Origin: Corynebacterium matruchotii
GTDB taxonomy: Bacteria > Actinomycetota > Actinomycetes > Mycobacteriales > Mycobacteriaceae
Assembly: GCF_011612265.2 (NCBI RefSeq)
Contig: NZ_CP050134.2
Coordinates: 2,802,541-2,866,540, forward strand
Length of the DNA: 64,000 nucleotides
Reading direction: 5' to 3'
Part shown: piece after piece, positions 1 to 13,684 of the stretch
How the letters are laid out: each line of letters begins with the position of its first letter
How positions within the stretch are numbered: position 1 is the first letter of the stretch
Program-made: the position numbers and the translations under genes
Notes under the pieces: generated by a model
Databases searched by the model: none
Told to the model about the DNA's origin: nothing
The model's input: only the letters and a program-made list of their open reading frames with translations

Positions 1-1
1 G

Positions 2-877
2 AAGATGCAGGAATCCGCCACCAAGGCCATGGACACCATGAACCAGCTCAAGCCTGATGACAGCGTTCCCACTCTCGACCATGTGCGAGCCAAAATCGAA
101 TCCCGCTACGCCACCGCCATGGGCGCCCAGGAGCTGCTGGAAAACTCCGTTGGCGACCGGCTCGCTGAAATCGAGGCGGCAAGCAACGACATGAAAGCCT
201 CCGCAAAGCTCGCCGAAATCCGCGCCCAAATGCACGGCGGCGACAGCGCCACCGGTGGCCAGCTTACCGCTGGGTCCGATTCCACCAGCCCCCAACTACC
301 CGCAGGTACCGGCATGAATACCGGTGTGGGCACTAATACTGGTGTCGACGCCGGAACGACGCCGCAATCCGGTTTCGGGGCTGGGAGCACCGGAGGAACT
401 GGGAGCGCTGGGGTTGGGGGGACGGGGGCCTTCCCGGCCTCGGGCGGGCCAGCAACAGGTGGGCCGGTAGCAGGGACGCCGATGTCAGGGACGCCGAGCG
501 TTCCGAATACCCCGGCAGCGGGCAACTCGGCCCCGAGCGTTCCGGTGATGGGCAGCTCGGCGCCGACGACTCCGGCAACAGGAATCCCGGCGACAGGGAC
601 GTCGGCGGCCTCCACGACCCCCATGGACGCAGAACCTGTGTTCGAAGAGGTGGGTCCAGACCAAAACCCTTTTAAACCCGCAGGCTCTTCTGGAACAACC
701 AGCGTCACCAACACCCTCGACGTTGACGACGCCGATGTGGTGGAAGACTCCACCGACGAGCCAGCCGGTACCAAGCCAAAAACCACCCCAAATACCGGGA
801 GCACCGGCAGCGCCGGAAACAGCAATACTACTGGTAACGGCTTCCAACTCCCCGGGCCACAACACAAAGAGCTCTAA
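2..877 (+). CDS. PspA/IM30-family protein, 3' part, with long low-complexity tail
   Basis: The gene enters from before the window, so its true start is not visible. The first ~75 visible residues are a charged coiled-coil helix ending in an Ala/Glu/Lys-rich stretch (LLENSVGDRLAEIEAAS) typical of the C-terminal half of PspA/IM30 proteins, which coat stressed membranes on the cytoplasmic face. The following ~210 residues are almost only Gly, Pro, Ser, Thr, Ala and Val with repeated PATG/TPAAG-like units, and then an acidic segment. Family members normally end soon after the coiled coil, so this tail is unusual. The family call rests on the coiled coil alone, because the N-terminal half is missing. 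The reverse-strand reading frame through the tail is a composition artefact. Confidence 0.7.
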   Translation, partial: KMQESATKAMDTMNQLKPDDSVPTLDHVRAKIESRYATAMGAQELLENSVGDRLAEIEAASNDMKASAKLAEIRAQMHGGDSATGGQLTAGSDSTSPQLPAGTGMNTGVGTNTGVDAGTTPQSGFGAGSTGGTGSAGVGGTGAFPASGGPATGGPVAGTPMSGTPSVPNTPAAGNSAPSVPVMGSSAPTTPATGIPATGTSAASTTPMDAEPVFEEVGPDQNPFKPAGSSGTTSVTNTLDVDDADVVEDSTDEPAGTKPKTTPNTGSTGSAGNSNTTGNGFQLPGPQHKEL

Positions 878-986
878 AACCACAGGAATAACCAGCGAAA
901 AACACCCCAATTTTCGTTGGTTTCCTCTGGGGGTAGCGCACCTACCACAAGCTCCTCAGGCGTGTGGGTAATGCTACTGTTTTTTC

Positions 987-2342
987 ATGGCCCATGGATC
1001 CTCGGCTAGGAGAAGCCCTGCTTATAGCAGCTCAAACCGCCCGAAGCGTTCATCGCACTCGGCGCATTCAGCGCATTCGGCGCGCGTGACGAACGCGCCG
1101 GGTGCTCACGTCACACGTGATGCGTCGCGTTCGTATCAGGGGCATTCATATCGAGGTCGGGTATTGGGAGTGCTTATGCTCTCCCAGTTTTTTGCTGCGT
1201 TTCCCCTGGGCATGGTGACCGCGCTCATCCAATTGCAGTATGCGCACCATCATCAGGCGTCGGGAGTGTCTTGGTTGAGCATTGTGTCCCAGGTGGGGTG
1301 CGTGGCGGCAATCGTTGGACTTACGAGGATTACCCTGCGGCAGGGACGTCGATTAGCGCTGGTATTGGGCATGGGGCTCATGTTGGCGGCCAGCGTGTTG
1401 GGATTAGTCTCCGCCCTGCTCGACGTGGATTTACTACTCTACCTTGTTGCTTTCCTGTTGGGGGCGGGGTTGGCCGCGAACTGGTACGCCCCATTTGCCG
1501 CCACGGATTTCTCCTCAAAAACATCGCGTGCCAGCGATTTCTCCTATGTCCTGAGTATGACCGCCATAGGGATGGCCCTGGGGTCGCCAGTGGTGAACTA
1601 CACATATTATTTGGAGCAACAGGCGGAAATTCCCCTTGGGGTCATTGGGTTCACGCTATGCATGCTGTGTTGCATGGTATCGGTCATTATTCTCTGGTTT
1701 GGCCTCCATCCCATAGCAGACACCATGCAGCAATCCGAACATTTGAGCGAAGATAATGATGCCCGGTTTCGGTTTATAGAAGCGCCAGGTGCAAGCGCCG
1801 CAATAGTGACGCTCACCGCCATGATCTTAGTGATCGACCTCCTCTGGACCACAACCACGGTCTATGTGGTGTCTTCCGAAAATGAACTGTACGGCACGCA
1901 GTCATTGATGCTGGTGGGGGCAGCCCAAATATTGTCGAGCCTGATCGGATATGGCATGTCTCCCCTGTTCGGCGTGGTAGCGGATCGGCTGGGGCGCACC
2001 CGGGTGGTGGCGACAGGCTACGGCCTGGCGGTGATAGGTTGCCTGATTTTAGTGGTTGCGGCCAGCGAGACCATGTGGGTGCTCGCGGCCATTGTGATAT
2101 TAGGCATCGGCAAGGTTGCGGTGATGGTTGCCACCGGTGCTTTGCTTGTCGACGCCGTACCGCGCCATCACCGTGTCATCCTGCAGGGATGGGCCGGCGG
2201 CATCAGCATGGCCATCGCACCCCTCGGCACCGTGATGGCATTCTTGGGCATGCCCCGGCTGGCAGCCATCGGCATCATAGTGCTCATCATCGTGTTCTTT
2301 TTCGTATTCGGGGCAGTGCGCCGCACTCCCCGCCACGATTAG
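987..2342 (+). CDS. MFS transporter
   Basis: A 451-residue integral membrane protein. After a ~55-residue Ser/His/Arg-rich cytoplasmic tail there are about 11-12 hydrophobic helices. The stretch GVVADRLGRTRVV, about two thirds along, matches major facilitator motif A between helices. The substrate cannot be told from sequence; drug or metabolite efflux is only a guess. No clear ribosome binding site precedes the ATG, so a leaderless transcript or a later start after the polar tail is possible. Its TAG stop shares bases with the stop of the convergent NYN gene (TTAG), leaving no room for a terminator between them. Confidence 0.8.
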   Translation: MAHGSSARRSPAYSSSNRPKRSSHSAHSAHSARVTNAPGAHVTRDASRSYQGHSYRGRVLGVLMLSQFFAAFPLGMVTALIQLQYAHHHQASGVSWLSIVSQVGCVAAIVGLTRITLRQGRRLALVLGMGLMLAASVLGLVSALLDVDLLLYLVAFLLGAGLAANWYAPFAATDFSSKTSRASDFSYVLSMTAIGMALGSPVVNYTYYLEQQAEIPLGVIGFTLCMLCCMVSVIILWFGLHPIADTMQQSEHLSEDNDARFRFIEAPGASAAIVTLTAMILVIDLLWTTTTVYVVSSENELYGTQSLMLVGAAQILSSLIGYGMSPLFGVVADRLGRTRVVATGYGLAVIGCLILVVAASETMWVLAAIVILGIGKVAVMVATGALLVDAVPRHHRVILQGWAGGISMAIAPLGTVMAFLGMPRLAAIGIIVLIIVFFFVFGAVRRTPRHD

Positions 2343-3559
2343 TCAAACCGATTATTCACCAAAATCCCCCGAATACCCGTGTGAAACCCATCTCGCAATT
2401 GCACCCGCTGGGTTTCAGTCAAGGTATATTCGTGCAGCGCATCGCACGCAAACTGCAGCAGTGGCCGGTCGATTTCTGGGGGCAAACCCCCGCCAGAAAG
2501 TAGATGGGCGGAATCTCGCTGTTCGCTGGTGGCGGCGTTTTCATACCACCAGATGGCATATTGTTGGCCCACATCAAACGGGGTAAGAAACCCGGCGGAA
2601 GTCCACACCTCATTATGCAAGGGCACATAATGCGAGCGGAGCTTGCGCCGGGGGGCCATCATGGAAGGGTTGGGGCGCCTGGTGGGCGCATCGGCTGGCG
2701 AGGGTTTTGCCTTGCCGTCGGAAGCAGCCGATGGGGTTTCGGCGGTTTTTCCCTCCGAACTCATGGTGAGCGAAATCTGCCCAGTTTGTCGAATGGAGTG
2801 GCTATTGTCGGTAAGCGTCTCCATGGTGGTGTGGCTGACCGTAATAGTATTGATATCGTCGAGTTCTGGTTCCGAAAATTCGGGGTCCACTTGTTCAGCA
2901 GGTTTATCAGGCTCGGGTACAGATTCGGTGGCTTCCACTTCGATGGCGACCACCTTGGTTTCTTCGTCGTCAAGCGGATCATCCACAGTGCGCACAATTG
3001 GTGGCAGGGGGCCTTCCAACACATGCAGCTGCATGCAATCGCCGAAATCCTCGCGCGGGTCGAGTATAACCAGGGAATCGCAGGCGTGCCGCAGGGCGGA
3101 AGACATGGAATCCCAACCAAACCCATAAAGATGCACGCGAATCCCATGATTCACCGCTTCTTGCACGCCCGGAATCATGTCGGCGTCGCCCGATACTAAT
3201 ACAATATCGGTGACTTCCTGACGAACACTGGTGAGTACCATGTCGGCAACCAGCCGGGTATCGACGGCTTTTTGCGTACGACGCTCACCCCATTCGATGA
3301 GCTGTCCGGCCCGCAACTGCACCCCATCGCAGGTACGCAGTGCGCGCTGGTAGCGATGCGGCCCGGTGTCGGGAATCCCGTCATACCAAAACTGCCGGTG
3401 AACGGGCTGTTCAAATTGTTCAGTCACCATGGTTCCTAATGTTCGAACCACGGCAGGTAGATCTATTTCTAATTGTGCTCGGGCACCAATTTCCCACGAG
3501 TTATAAAAGCTCGCCAAAAGGTACGACGTATCCACAAAGATTTGTGTGCGTTCAAGCAT
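2339..3559 (-). CDS. NYN (PIN-like) domain protein, putative ribonuclease
   Basis: A 406-residue soluble protein. The first ~180 residues form an NYN/LabA-type domain: an early acidic residue in IFVDTSYLL, a conserved DTRLVADM segment and VLVSGDADMIPGV carry the acidic residues that bind metal in PIN-like nucleases. A variable acidic linker (residues ~190-300) joins a C-terminal ~100-residue region seen in actinobacterial homologues. Family knowledge suggests RNA cleavage or processing; the target is unknown. The start is placed at an ATG just after an AGGAG. It converges with the MFS gene, sharing four bases at the stops, and its 5' side faces the rRNA operon. Confidence 0.75.
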   Translation of the reverse strand: MLERTQIFVDTSYLLASFYNSWEIGARAQLEIDLPAVVRTLGTMVTEQFEQPVHRQFWYDGIPDTGPHRYQRALRTCDGVQLRAGQLIEWGERRTQKAVDTRLVADMVLTSVRQEVTDIVLVSGDADMIPGVQEAVNHGIRVHLYGFGWDSMSSALRHACDSLVILDPREDFGDCMQLHVLEGPLPPIVRTVDDPLDDEETKVVAIEVEATESVPEPDKPAEQVDPEFSEPELDDINTITVSHTTMETLTDNSHSIRQTGQISLTMSSEGKTAETPSAASDGKAKPSPADAPTRRPNPSMMAPRRKLRSHYVPLHNEVWTSAGFLTPFDVGQQYAIWWYENAATSEQRDSAHLLSGGGLPPEIDRPLLQFACDALHEYTLTETQRVQLRDGFHTGIRGILVNNRFD

Positions 3560-4040
3560 GGCTCCTGATGTTTCTTTCGTGTCTAAATAGCTAAATTAAG
3601 TCGTTAATATCAAGCATGCCTTAAAGCAAGCTGCAAGTCGACACGACATTCAAAGCCCCAGCGTACAACTTTGCGGCCACCATAATTATATCTATAGAAG
3701 TATGAGCTCAAGTACCTGTGTTAGTTACATCAAGAGCGTAAGCTAGCAAACTTTGTATAGTTTTTCCCGGTTTTTGTTGTTGTGACGTGGTGGTTTGTGG
3801 TTTTGTGGTGGGGTTTGTATATTTGTGTGGTCGCTGTTTGCGGCCCTTACCTGGTTTTGGGTGGGGTTGTGGGTGGTGGTGTTGTTTGAGAACTCGATAG
3901 TGTGTCATTTGATGAAACGAATTATTGTTTGAACATGAACGCGAACGTGGGCACCAAATAGTTATTGATAGTTGTTGGTGTTTGTTGTTTGTTGTTGTTT
4001 TGTTGGTTTCTTTGTTTTTTGCCTGTAATTTTTTGTTTGT
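3560..4040 (+). promoter_or_regulatory. rrn promoter and leader region
   Basis: A gene-free stretch before 16S. TATAGT at 3756-3761, preceded by TG, is a plausible extended -10 element. From 3765 on the strand is strongly T/G-rich. A box GAGAACTCGATAGTG at about 3888-3903 matches the conserved actinobacterial rRNA leader element linked to antitermination and RNase III processing; a related box, GAGAACTGTATAGTG, recurs in the 16S-23S spacer at 6004-6018. The transcription start itself cannot be fixed by eye. Confidence 0.5.
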
Positions 4041-9222
<5,182 letters not shown>

Positions 9223-9383
9223 CCTAGTGTGTGTGGGCAACAAAGAAATGTGTTGCCGGGAGCATGTGTTTGCCGCAAAAAGAAGAATGATTATTGTGTT
9301 TGTGTTTGTTGTACAGTGTTTGACGCAACACGCTGCCCGTACCCTGTTGGGGTGTGGGGGTGGTTTGTTTCAAATTGGGTTTG

Positions 9384-9502
9384 TGTTGGTGGTTTTAGCG
9401 TCGAGGGTACGCCCGGTCCCGTTCCGATCCCGGTAGCTAAGCTTGACTGCGCTGATGGTACTGCAATCGTGGGGTTGTGGGAGAGTAAGACACCGCCAAC
9501 AC
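9384..9502 (+). rRNA. rrf: 5S ribosomal RNA
   Basis: Its core ACGCCCGGTCCCGTTCCGAT then CCGGTAGCTAAGCTTGACTG, and the closing GGGAGAGTAAGACACCGCCA, match actinobacterial 5S. The start and end pair as TGTTGGTGG with CACCGCCAACA. It lies about 160 bases after 23S, closing the operon. Confidence 0.93.
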
Positions 9503-9532
9503 ACCAAAAACTTAATATCTACATCATGGTGT

Positions 9533-9590
9533 GTGGGGTGTGTGGGGGCTTGTCCGGGTAAAACCGGCAGGCCACCACACACCCCACTTT
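9533..9590 (+). terminator. rrn operon terminator
   Basis: A long imperfect hairpin: GTGGGGTGTGTGG pairs with CCACACACCCCAC around an inner stem CCGG-GTAAAA-CCGG, followed by a short T run. Position directly after 5S supports rrn termination. Confidence 0.8.
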
Positions 9591-9649
9591 CGCACACCCT
9601 AAACGTCGAAAAGCGGCAGGATTTATGAGAAAGTTATCCGGCAAATCAC

Positions 9650-10123
9650 ATGAGCAACAACAAATCCTCTAAACTCATCTTCATGAAACGAGCTCAAATA
9701 GCTGCTGGTCTTACAGCAATACTGGTACTTTCTGGTTGTGGTTCCTCATCAGCCATGAATGAACTAAACCTGTCGTACGAGGGCGCTAAACTGCAATTCA
9801 TGGGGGATGCAGTGCAATGTGCAAAAGACGCACAAGGCGGACTATCGGCAGTGGTGGATCAATCATCCACGAATCAGGCAGACCCCTCGGTTGTGAACCT
9901 CACGCTCATCGACCAGGGCGGCAAACCCATGGTCAATATCTACGCCAACTCCAATAAAACCATTGTGGCCTCCGCAGCCATGGAAACCACCAAGGACGGC
10001 GAAACCTACAACTACAAAGGCAAAGCCCTACTCACCGGAAACAACGAAAACAAAGAGGTTGATGTTGAAGGCTCATTCCGCTGTGTCACATTCGTGGAAA
10101 CCAGCACAACGCCTAGTAAATAG
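9650..10123 (+). CDS. secreted lipoprotein, LpqH (19 kDa antigen)-like
   Basis: A 157-residue protein with a short basic N-terminus, a hydrophobic helix and a lipobox LSGC, so it should be lipidated at that Cys and anchored outside the membrane. The mature part resembles the mycobacterial LpqH/19 kDa antigen family in size and beta-rich pattern (DAVQCAKDAQGG early, FRCVTFVE late), with two conserved Cys. Exact function is unknown; the family is a surface antigen. An alternative start lies at Met12. It converges on the RluA-type gene with an 11-base overlap. Confidence 0.65.
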   Translation: MSNNKSSKLIFMKRAQIAAGLTAILVLSGCGSSSAMNELNLSYEGAKLQFMGDAVQCAKDAQGGLSAVVDQSSTNQADPSVVNLTLIDQGGKPMVNIYANSNKTIVASAAMETTKDGETYNYKGKALLTGNNENKEVDVEGSFRCVTFVETSTTPSK

Positions 10124-11132
10124 ATAACGAGCGGAATTCCCGCTCCACCCCACTGAGGGGATCGGTGAAGCGTAACATCTTAGCCCGAAGATGCATGGGG
10201 ACAGCAAAGTCCTCCTCAGCCTCTGGGAGCACCGTAGGATAAGCTGGGTCGCCCAGGATCGGCACCCCCGCCTTCCACATGTGCAGCCGCAGCTGGTGTG
10301 TGCGGCCCGTAGCCGGCTGTAACACGTACCTGGCCTGTTGTGGTAGCTCCGACCCATGTGTGGCCCGCAGCGCCCGCATACGCTCAGTTGGCACAGGCTC
10401 TACCGCAATCACCGTGGTGATCGCATTCGGTTCCCCCGGAACAAAATAGCCCTGCAGCTCGCCAGGGTTTTTTGTCATGCGATCCCGCCACACCATACCC
10501 GGTTGCGCCTTCGGATTCACCGGATCATAACGCGCAATCGCCTCGTACGTTTTTTCGGCCTCCCGCCGCGCAAACAACTGCTGATACGCCCCCCGAACCT
10601 CCCGGGTCTTCGTAAACACCAACACGCCCGACGTCAATCGATCCAACCGATGCGCCGGCGAAAGCTCCCCGTTACCCGTGAGTTTCCGCAACTGGACCGT
10701 GGCACTCTGGGTAATGTGTTTTCCCCGCGGCATGGTGGCAAGAAACGGCGGCTTATCGACGACTAACAGTCGCTCATCCTCAAAAATGGTTTCACACCGA
10801 TAAGGCACCGGAACCTCAGGGGCGGGAATCCGATAAAACCACACCTCCTGATTCGCCCGCAGCGGCGTCTCTGCCGCCAATTCCCGGTCCTTCGGCCACA
10901 TTCCCGCCCGCACCTCACCCCGGCGAAAACTCGCCCGCAGGGCGGCCTCCGTGTCCGCCGGATGCCGACGCCGCTGGGTGCGCTTCAACTCCCACACAAA
11001 ATCAAACGCGGTCATCCCCGCAGCCGCCGGTGGCACCTGTGCCCGACTCGGATTCAGGCCATCCCGGATCGGTAGTGGCGGCTGCGGACGCCGTGAATGT
11101 GGCCTGCTTGGGTGGGGGTCGGATACGTTCAT
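10113..11132 (-). CDS. RluA-family RNA pseudouridine synthase
   Basis: A 339-residue enzyme converting uridine to pseudouridine in rRNA or tRNA. The catalytic motif HRLDRLTSGVLVF is complete with Asp near residue 164, followed by the family's TGRTHQLRLHM and GDPAYP motifs. The N-terminal ~90 residues are poorly conserved and lack a clear S4 domain. Which base it modifies cannot be told from sequence. Confidence 0.9.
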   Translation of the reverse strand: MNVSDPHPSRPHSRRPQPPLPIRDGLNPSRAQVPPAAAGMTAFDFVWELKRTQRRRHPADTEAALRASFRRGEVRAGMWPKDRELAAETPLRANQEVWFYRIPAPEVPVPYRCETIFEDERLLVVDKPPFLATMPRGKHITQSATVQLRKLTGNGELSPAHRLDRLTSGVLVFTKTREVRGAYQQLFARREAEKTYEAIARYDPVNPKAQPGMVWRDRMTKNPGELQGYFVPGEPNAITTVIAVEPVPTERMRALRATHGSELPQQARYVLQPATGRTHQLRLHMWKAGVPILGDPAYPTVLPEAEEDFAVPMHLRAKMLRFTDPLSGVEREFRSLSIY

Positions 11133-11200
11133 GTTTGCTAATGCTATTACGGCGAGTAAATTAAGAGAAAGCTTAAGTCCGAGACGAATGGAGAACCCCC

Positions 11201-11365
11201 ATGGATTTTAACGCCATCATTGAACCTGCCATCAAATTCTTTTCGACCGGTATCGGTGCCATGATCGCCGAATTTGCCCGGGCCATCTACAACGCCCTGT
11301 ATCCGGCCAATGCTGGTGCCGCCACCACAGAGACCTCCGCGGTCACCCCGCCTCCCGGTAAGTAG
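11201..11365 (+). CDS. 54-residue amphipathic small protein
   Basis: An ATG preceded by GGAG (11190-11194) opens a 54-codon frame. Residues 1-37 form one amphipathic helix (MDFNAIIEPAIKFF... ending AIYNALYPANA), followed by a Thr/Ala/Pro tail. It has no classical signal peptide. The size, acidic start and helix are reminiscent of the short mycomembrane porin peptides of Corynebacterium (PorA/PorH class), but I cannot confirm homology. It sits between the RluA-type gene and uspA and has its own upstream gap. Confidence 0.6.
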   Translation: MDFNAIIEPAIKFFSTGIGAMIAEFARAIYNALYPANAGAATTETSAVTPPPGK

Positions 11366-11491
11366 GGGCGATGCACCTTTGGGCGTCGTAAAGCAGGGGC
11401 CAAATTCACAGCGCGTAGTGGTTCTAACCAGTATCACAACTGGTAAAATAAGTGGTATATAACCGCTTCTACGTGAAGAAAGGTCCCAAAT

Positions 11492-12448
11492 ATGACTGCC
11501 GAAAACACCGTCGTAGTAGCTGTTGATGGTTCTGACGCCGCCAAAAATGCGGTACGTTGGGCAGCTAACACCGCATCAAAGCGTGGCGTTCCGCTCCGCA
11601 TAGCCTCCAGCTACACCATGCCACAATTCCTCTACGCAGAAGGAATGGTGCCACCCCAAGAACTCTTCGACGAACTGCAGGCCGAAACCATGAGCATTGT
11701 CGAAGAAGCCAAAAAAATCGCTGAAGAAGTCAACCCTGACCTCAAAATCGCCTACACCATTGCCGAAGGCACCCCCATCGACATGCTGTTGGAGCTCAGC
11801 GAAACCAACAAAATGATCGTCATGGGCTCCCGTGGCCTCGGGGGGCTCTCTGGCATGGTGATGGGGTCCGTTTCCGCTGCCGTGGTATCCCACGCGCACT
11901 GCCCAGTTGTGGTGGTGCGGGAAGACAACCACCTCACCGAAGAAAACAAATACGGCCCTGTCGTGGTAGGTGTCGATGGTTCGGACGTGTCCCAGCAGGC
12001 CACCGAATTCGCCTTCGCCGAGGCCGACGCCCGGGGCGCCAAGATTGAGGCCATCCACACGTGGATAGACATGCAGGTCCAGGCCTCCCTGGCCGGCCTG
12101 GCTGCCGCGCAACAAGAATGGAAAGTGGTGGAAGAGGAGCAGACCCAACTGCTGCAAGAACGCCTCGCTCCCCTCCTGGAACAATATCCCAATGTTGATG
12201 TGGACATGGTTATCACCCGGGACCGGCCCATCCGTGCACTTGTCGACGCAGCAAAGCACGCCCAGCTGCTTGTAGTCGGCTCCCACGGGCGCGGCGGCTT
12301 CCGGGGCATGCTGCTTGGCTCCACCTCCCGAGCCCTATTGCAGCAAGCACCCTGCCCCATGGTTGTGGTTCGGCCGACCAAGCCAATCAAACAGGCCAAA
12401 TCATTCAAATCGCTGAAGTCGTCTAAAACACCGAAGTCAGACAAATAG
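11492..12448 (+). CDS. universal stress protein, tandem UspA domains
   Basis: A 318-residue cytoplasmic protein of two fused UspA domains (about 4-147 and 155-300). Each ends in an ATP-binding G-2X-G-9X-G-S/T motif: MGSRGLGGLSGMVMGS in the first and VGSHGRGGFRGMLLGS in the second. The last ~20 residues are a Lys/Ser-rich tail (KSFKSLKSSKTPKSDK). Family members help survival in stress and stationary phase. An AGAAAGG precedes the ATG, and a terminator follows. Confidence 0.92.
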   Translation: MTAENTVVVAVDGSDAAKNAVRWAANTASKRGVPLRIASSYTMPQFLYAEGMVPPQELFDELQAETMSIVEEAKKIAEEVNPDLKIAYTIAEGTPIDMLLELSETNKMIVMGSRGLGGLSGMVMGSVSAAVVSHAHCPVVVVREDNHLTEENKYGPVVVGVDGSDVSQQATEFAFAEADARGAKIEAIHTWIDMQVQASLAGLAAAQQEWKVVEEEQTQLLQERLAPLLEQYPNVDVDMVITRDRPIRALVDAAKHAQLLVVGSHGRGGFRGMLLGSTSRALLQQAPCPMVVVRPTKPIKQAKSFKSLKSSKTPKSDK

Positions 12449-12475
12449 GTTGTAGCGGTTGTAGCGCGTGCTGCT

Positions 12476-12506
12476 GAGCCCCGGTTCACCACCGGGGTTC
12501 TTTTTT
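12476..12506 (+). terminator. terminator after uspA-type gene
   Basis: A stem GAGCCCCGGT / ACCGGGGTTC with a 3-5 base loop, followed by TTTTTT. A good intrinsic terminator 28 bases after the stop. Confidence 0.85.
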
Positions 12507-12585
12507 GCATTAGGTAGTGGTGCCGAAGCGGGGGATGCTCATGGATGCTCATGGATGTGGTTGTGGGGCCTGTGGGCCGCGTTGT

Positions 12586-12696
12586 TCTGAATCGTTCCAG
12601 TTGTAGGGCTGCAAGTTTGGTGGGCTGGGGTTTGTTTTTGTCACCTGTTGTGGGTGGGGTGACTTCCGACAAGTCCTAGCCCACCAAATCTGAAGC
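12586..12696 (+). repeat. palindromic repeat, copy A
   Basis: The arms TTTGGTGGGCT (12616-12626) and AGCCCACCAAA (12678-12688) are perfect inverted repeats. The left flank CTGAATCGTTCCAG and right flank GAAGCC are shared with the copy at 16651. It lies in a gap with no gene. Confidence 0.8.
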
Positions 12697-12788
12697 CTTT
12701 ATGGTTGGGGTGCCGATGGCTCACGAGTAGTCGGCTCTGGCCTGATTTTGGCCAGATTCTGGTTTCTGCTACCCGTCCCCATGGCGGG

Positions 12789-12876
12789 GCTGCAAGTTTG
12801 GTGGGCTGGGGTTTGTCAGGCGGGTGGCAACGCGCGGCAGGCAGCAAAAACAAATGCCAGCCCACAAAATATGCTA
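12789..12876 (+). repeat. palindromic repeat, copy B
   Basis: The left arm GCAAGTTTGGTGGGCTGGGG is identical to copy A. The right arm AGCCCACAAAA (12859-12869) has one mismatch. The centre differs completely from copy A. Confidence 0.75.
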
Positions 12877-13013
12877 CTTATTATTACCGAGTTTATCCGG
12901 TAGAAAATGTTATCTAACTGTAGCTCTATTACGACCCAATGATGGTGGGGCTACCCCTATACTTGGAGGTGCTACTGGCAAACACGTAGACATTAAATAG
13001 TTAGGAGTAAAAA

Positions 13014-13274
13014 ATGTTGGCATTAGGATTTGTGGGCTGGATCGTTATCGGCGGCTTGGCCGGTTGGATCGCCTCAAAGATCAAAGGAAACGATGCTGAA
13101 CAAGGCATCCTCATGAACATCGTTATGGGTGTGCTCGGCGGTGTTCTTGGCGGGTATGTGTTGAAGTTCTTCGGTGTTGATGTGGCCAATAAAGGCATGA
13201 TTTTTAGCTTCGTCACCTGCCTGATAGGTGCCGTGGTTGTGATCTCGATCAAACAGTATTTCCAGAAGAGGTAA
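13014..13274 (+). CDS. GlsB/YeaQ/YmgE-family small membrane protein
   Basis: An 86-residue protein with three hydrophobic helices and the family's Gly-rich pattern (GGLAGWIASKIKG and MGVLGGVLGGYVL). The family was first named transglycosylase-associated and is linked to general stress responses, but no enzyme activity is established. A TTAGGAGT ribosome binding site sits 5-6 bases before the ATG. The gene stands alone, ends in a bidirectional terminator, and follows the two repeat copies. Confidence 0.88.
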   Translation: MLALGFVGWIVIGGLAGWIASKIKGNDAEQGILMNIVMGVLGGVLGGYVLKFFGVDVANKGMIFSFVTCLIGAVVVISIKQYFQKR

Positions 13275-13289
13275 TATCACGCCTGGTCA

Positions 13290-13315
13290 GGGGAGCAATT
13301 ATTGCTCCCCTTTTT
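13290..13315. terminator. bidirectional terminator overlapping the xre stop
   Basis: The perfect stem GGGGAGCAAT / ATTGCTCCCC is followed by TTTTT. The same bases encode the last codons and TAA stop of the convergent regulator gene. Confidence 0.85.
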
Positions 13316-13541
13316 CCATTTCTCCGGTCTCTAGCCAATGCTGACTGATCCCGGTCACGGCGGCGAGCGTCGCTAGTTCTTCTGGGCGTGGTTGCCGCAC
13401 CCCTTGTTCGGTGCTGGCGTAGGTCGCTCGGCTGATACCTATCTGTCTCGCCATTTTGGCTTGGGTCAGCCCTAGGTGTTCTCGGGCTATCCGCATGCGT
13501 TGCTGTAGCGAGAGTGTTGGAATAATCCCCTGCTCATCCAT
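13299..13541 (-). CDS. XRE-family helix-turn-helix regulator
   Basis: An 80-residue protein made of a single HTH_3 domain: RMRIAREHLGLTQAKMARQI, then GISRATYASTEQGVRQPRPE. It is too small to carry a sensing domain. The start is placed at the Met before DEQGIIP; the frame stays open further upstream to 13670, but that would run through the operator of the divergent tetR gene. No ribosome binding site is obvious. It may regulate itself and the neighbouring tetR gene; that is inference. Confidence 0.7.
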   Translation of the reverse strand: MDEQGIIPTLSLQQRMRIAREHLGLTQAKMARQIGISRATYASTEQGVRQPRPEELATLAAVTGISQHWLETGEMEKGEQ

Positions 13542-13636
13542 GAGATTAAGGCTAGTAAGATGTCTGGAAAACGGCAAGGGCTGACCTGCATTTTTGGGTT
13601 GGGGTGGTTTGGTGAACGTGGAATTATGCTTAAAAT

Positions 13637-13663
13637 AGACTAGTCTGTTCAGTGGTAGTCTAG
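13637..13663. promoter_or_regulatory. candidate TetR operator
   Basis: The palindrome AGACTAGTCT (13637-13646) is followed ten bases later by TAGTCTAG (13656-13663), in the gap before tetR and its AAAGGAG site. Repeated AGTCTAG half-sites next to a tetR gene suggest autoregulation. Confidence 0.45.
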
Positions 13664-13684
13664 TTTTCAAAGGAGCGAAGTGTC

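Noticed and set aside
106-867. Long reverse-strand frame opposite the PspA tail
   Set aside because: It is the mirror of a Gly/Pro/Ala-rich coding stretch and has no ribosome binding site or recognisable domain.
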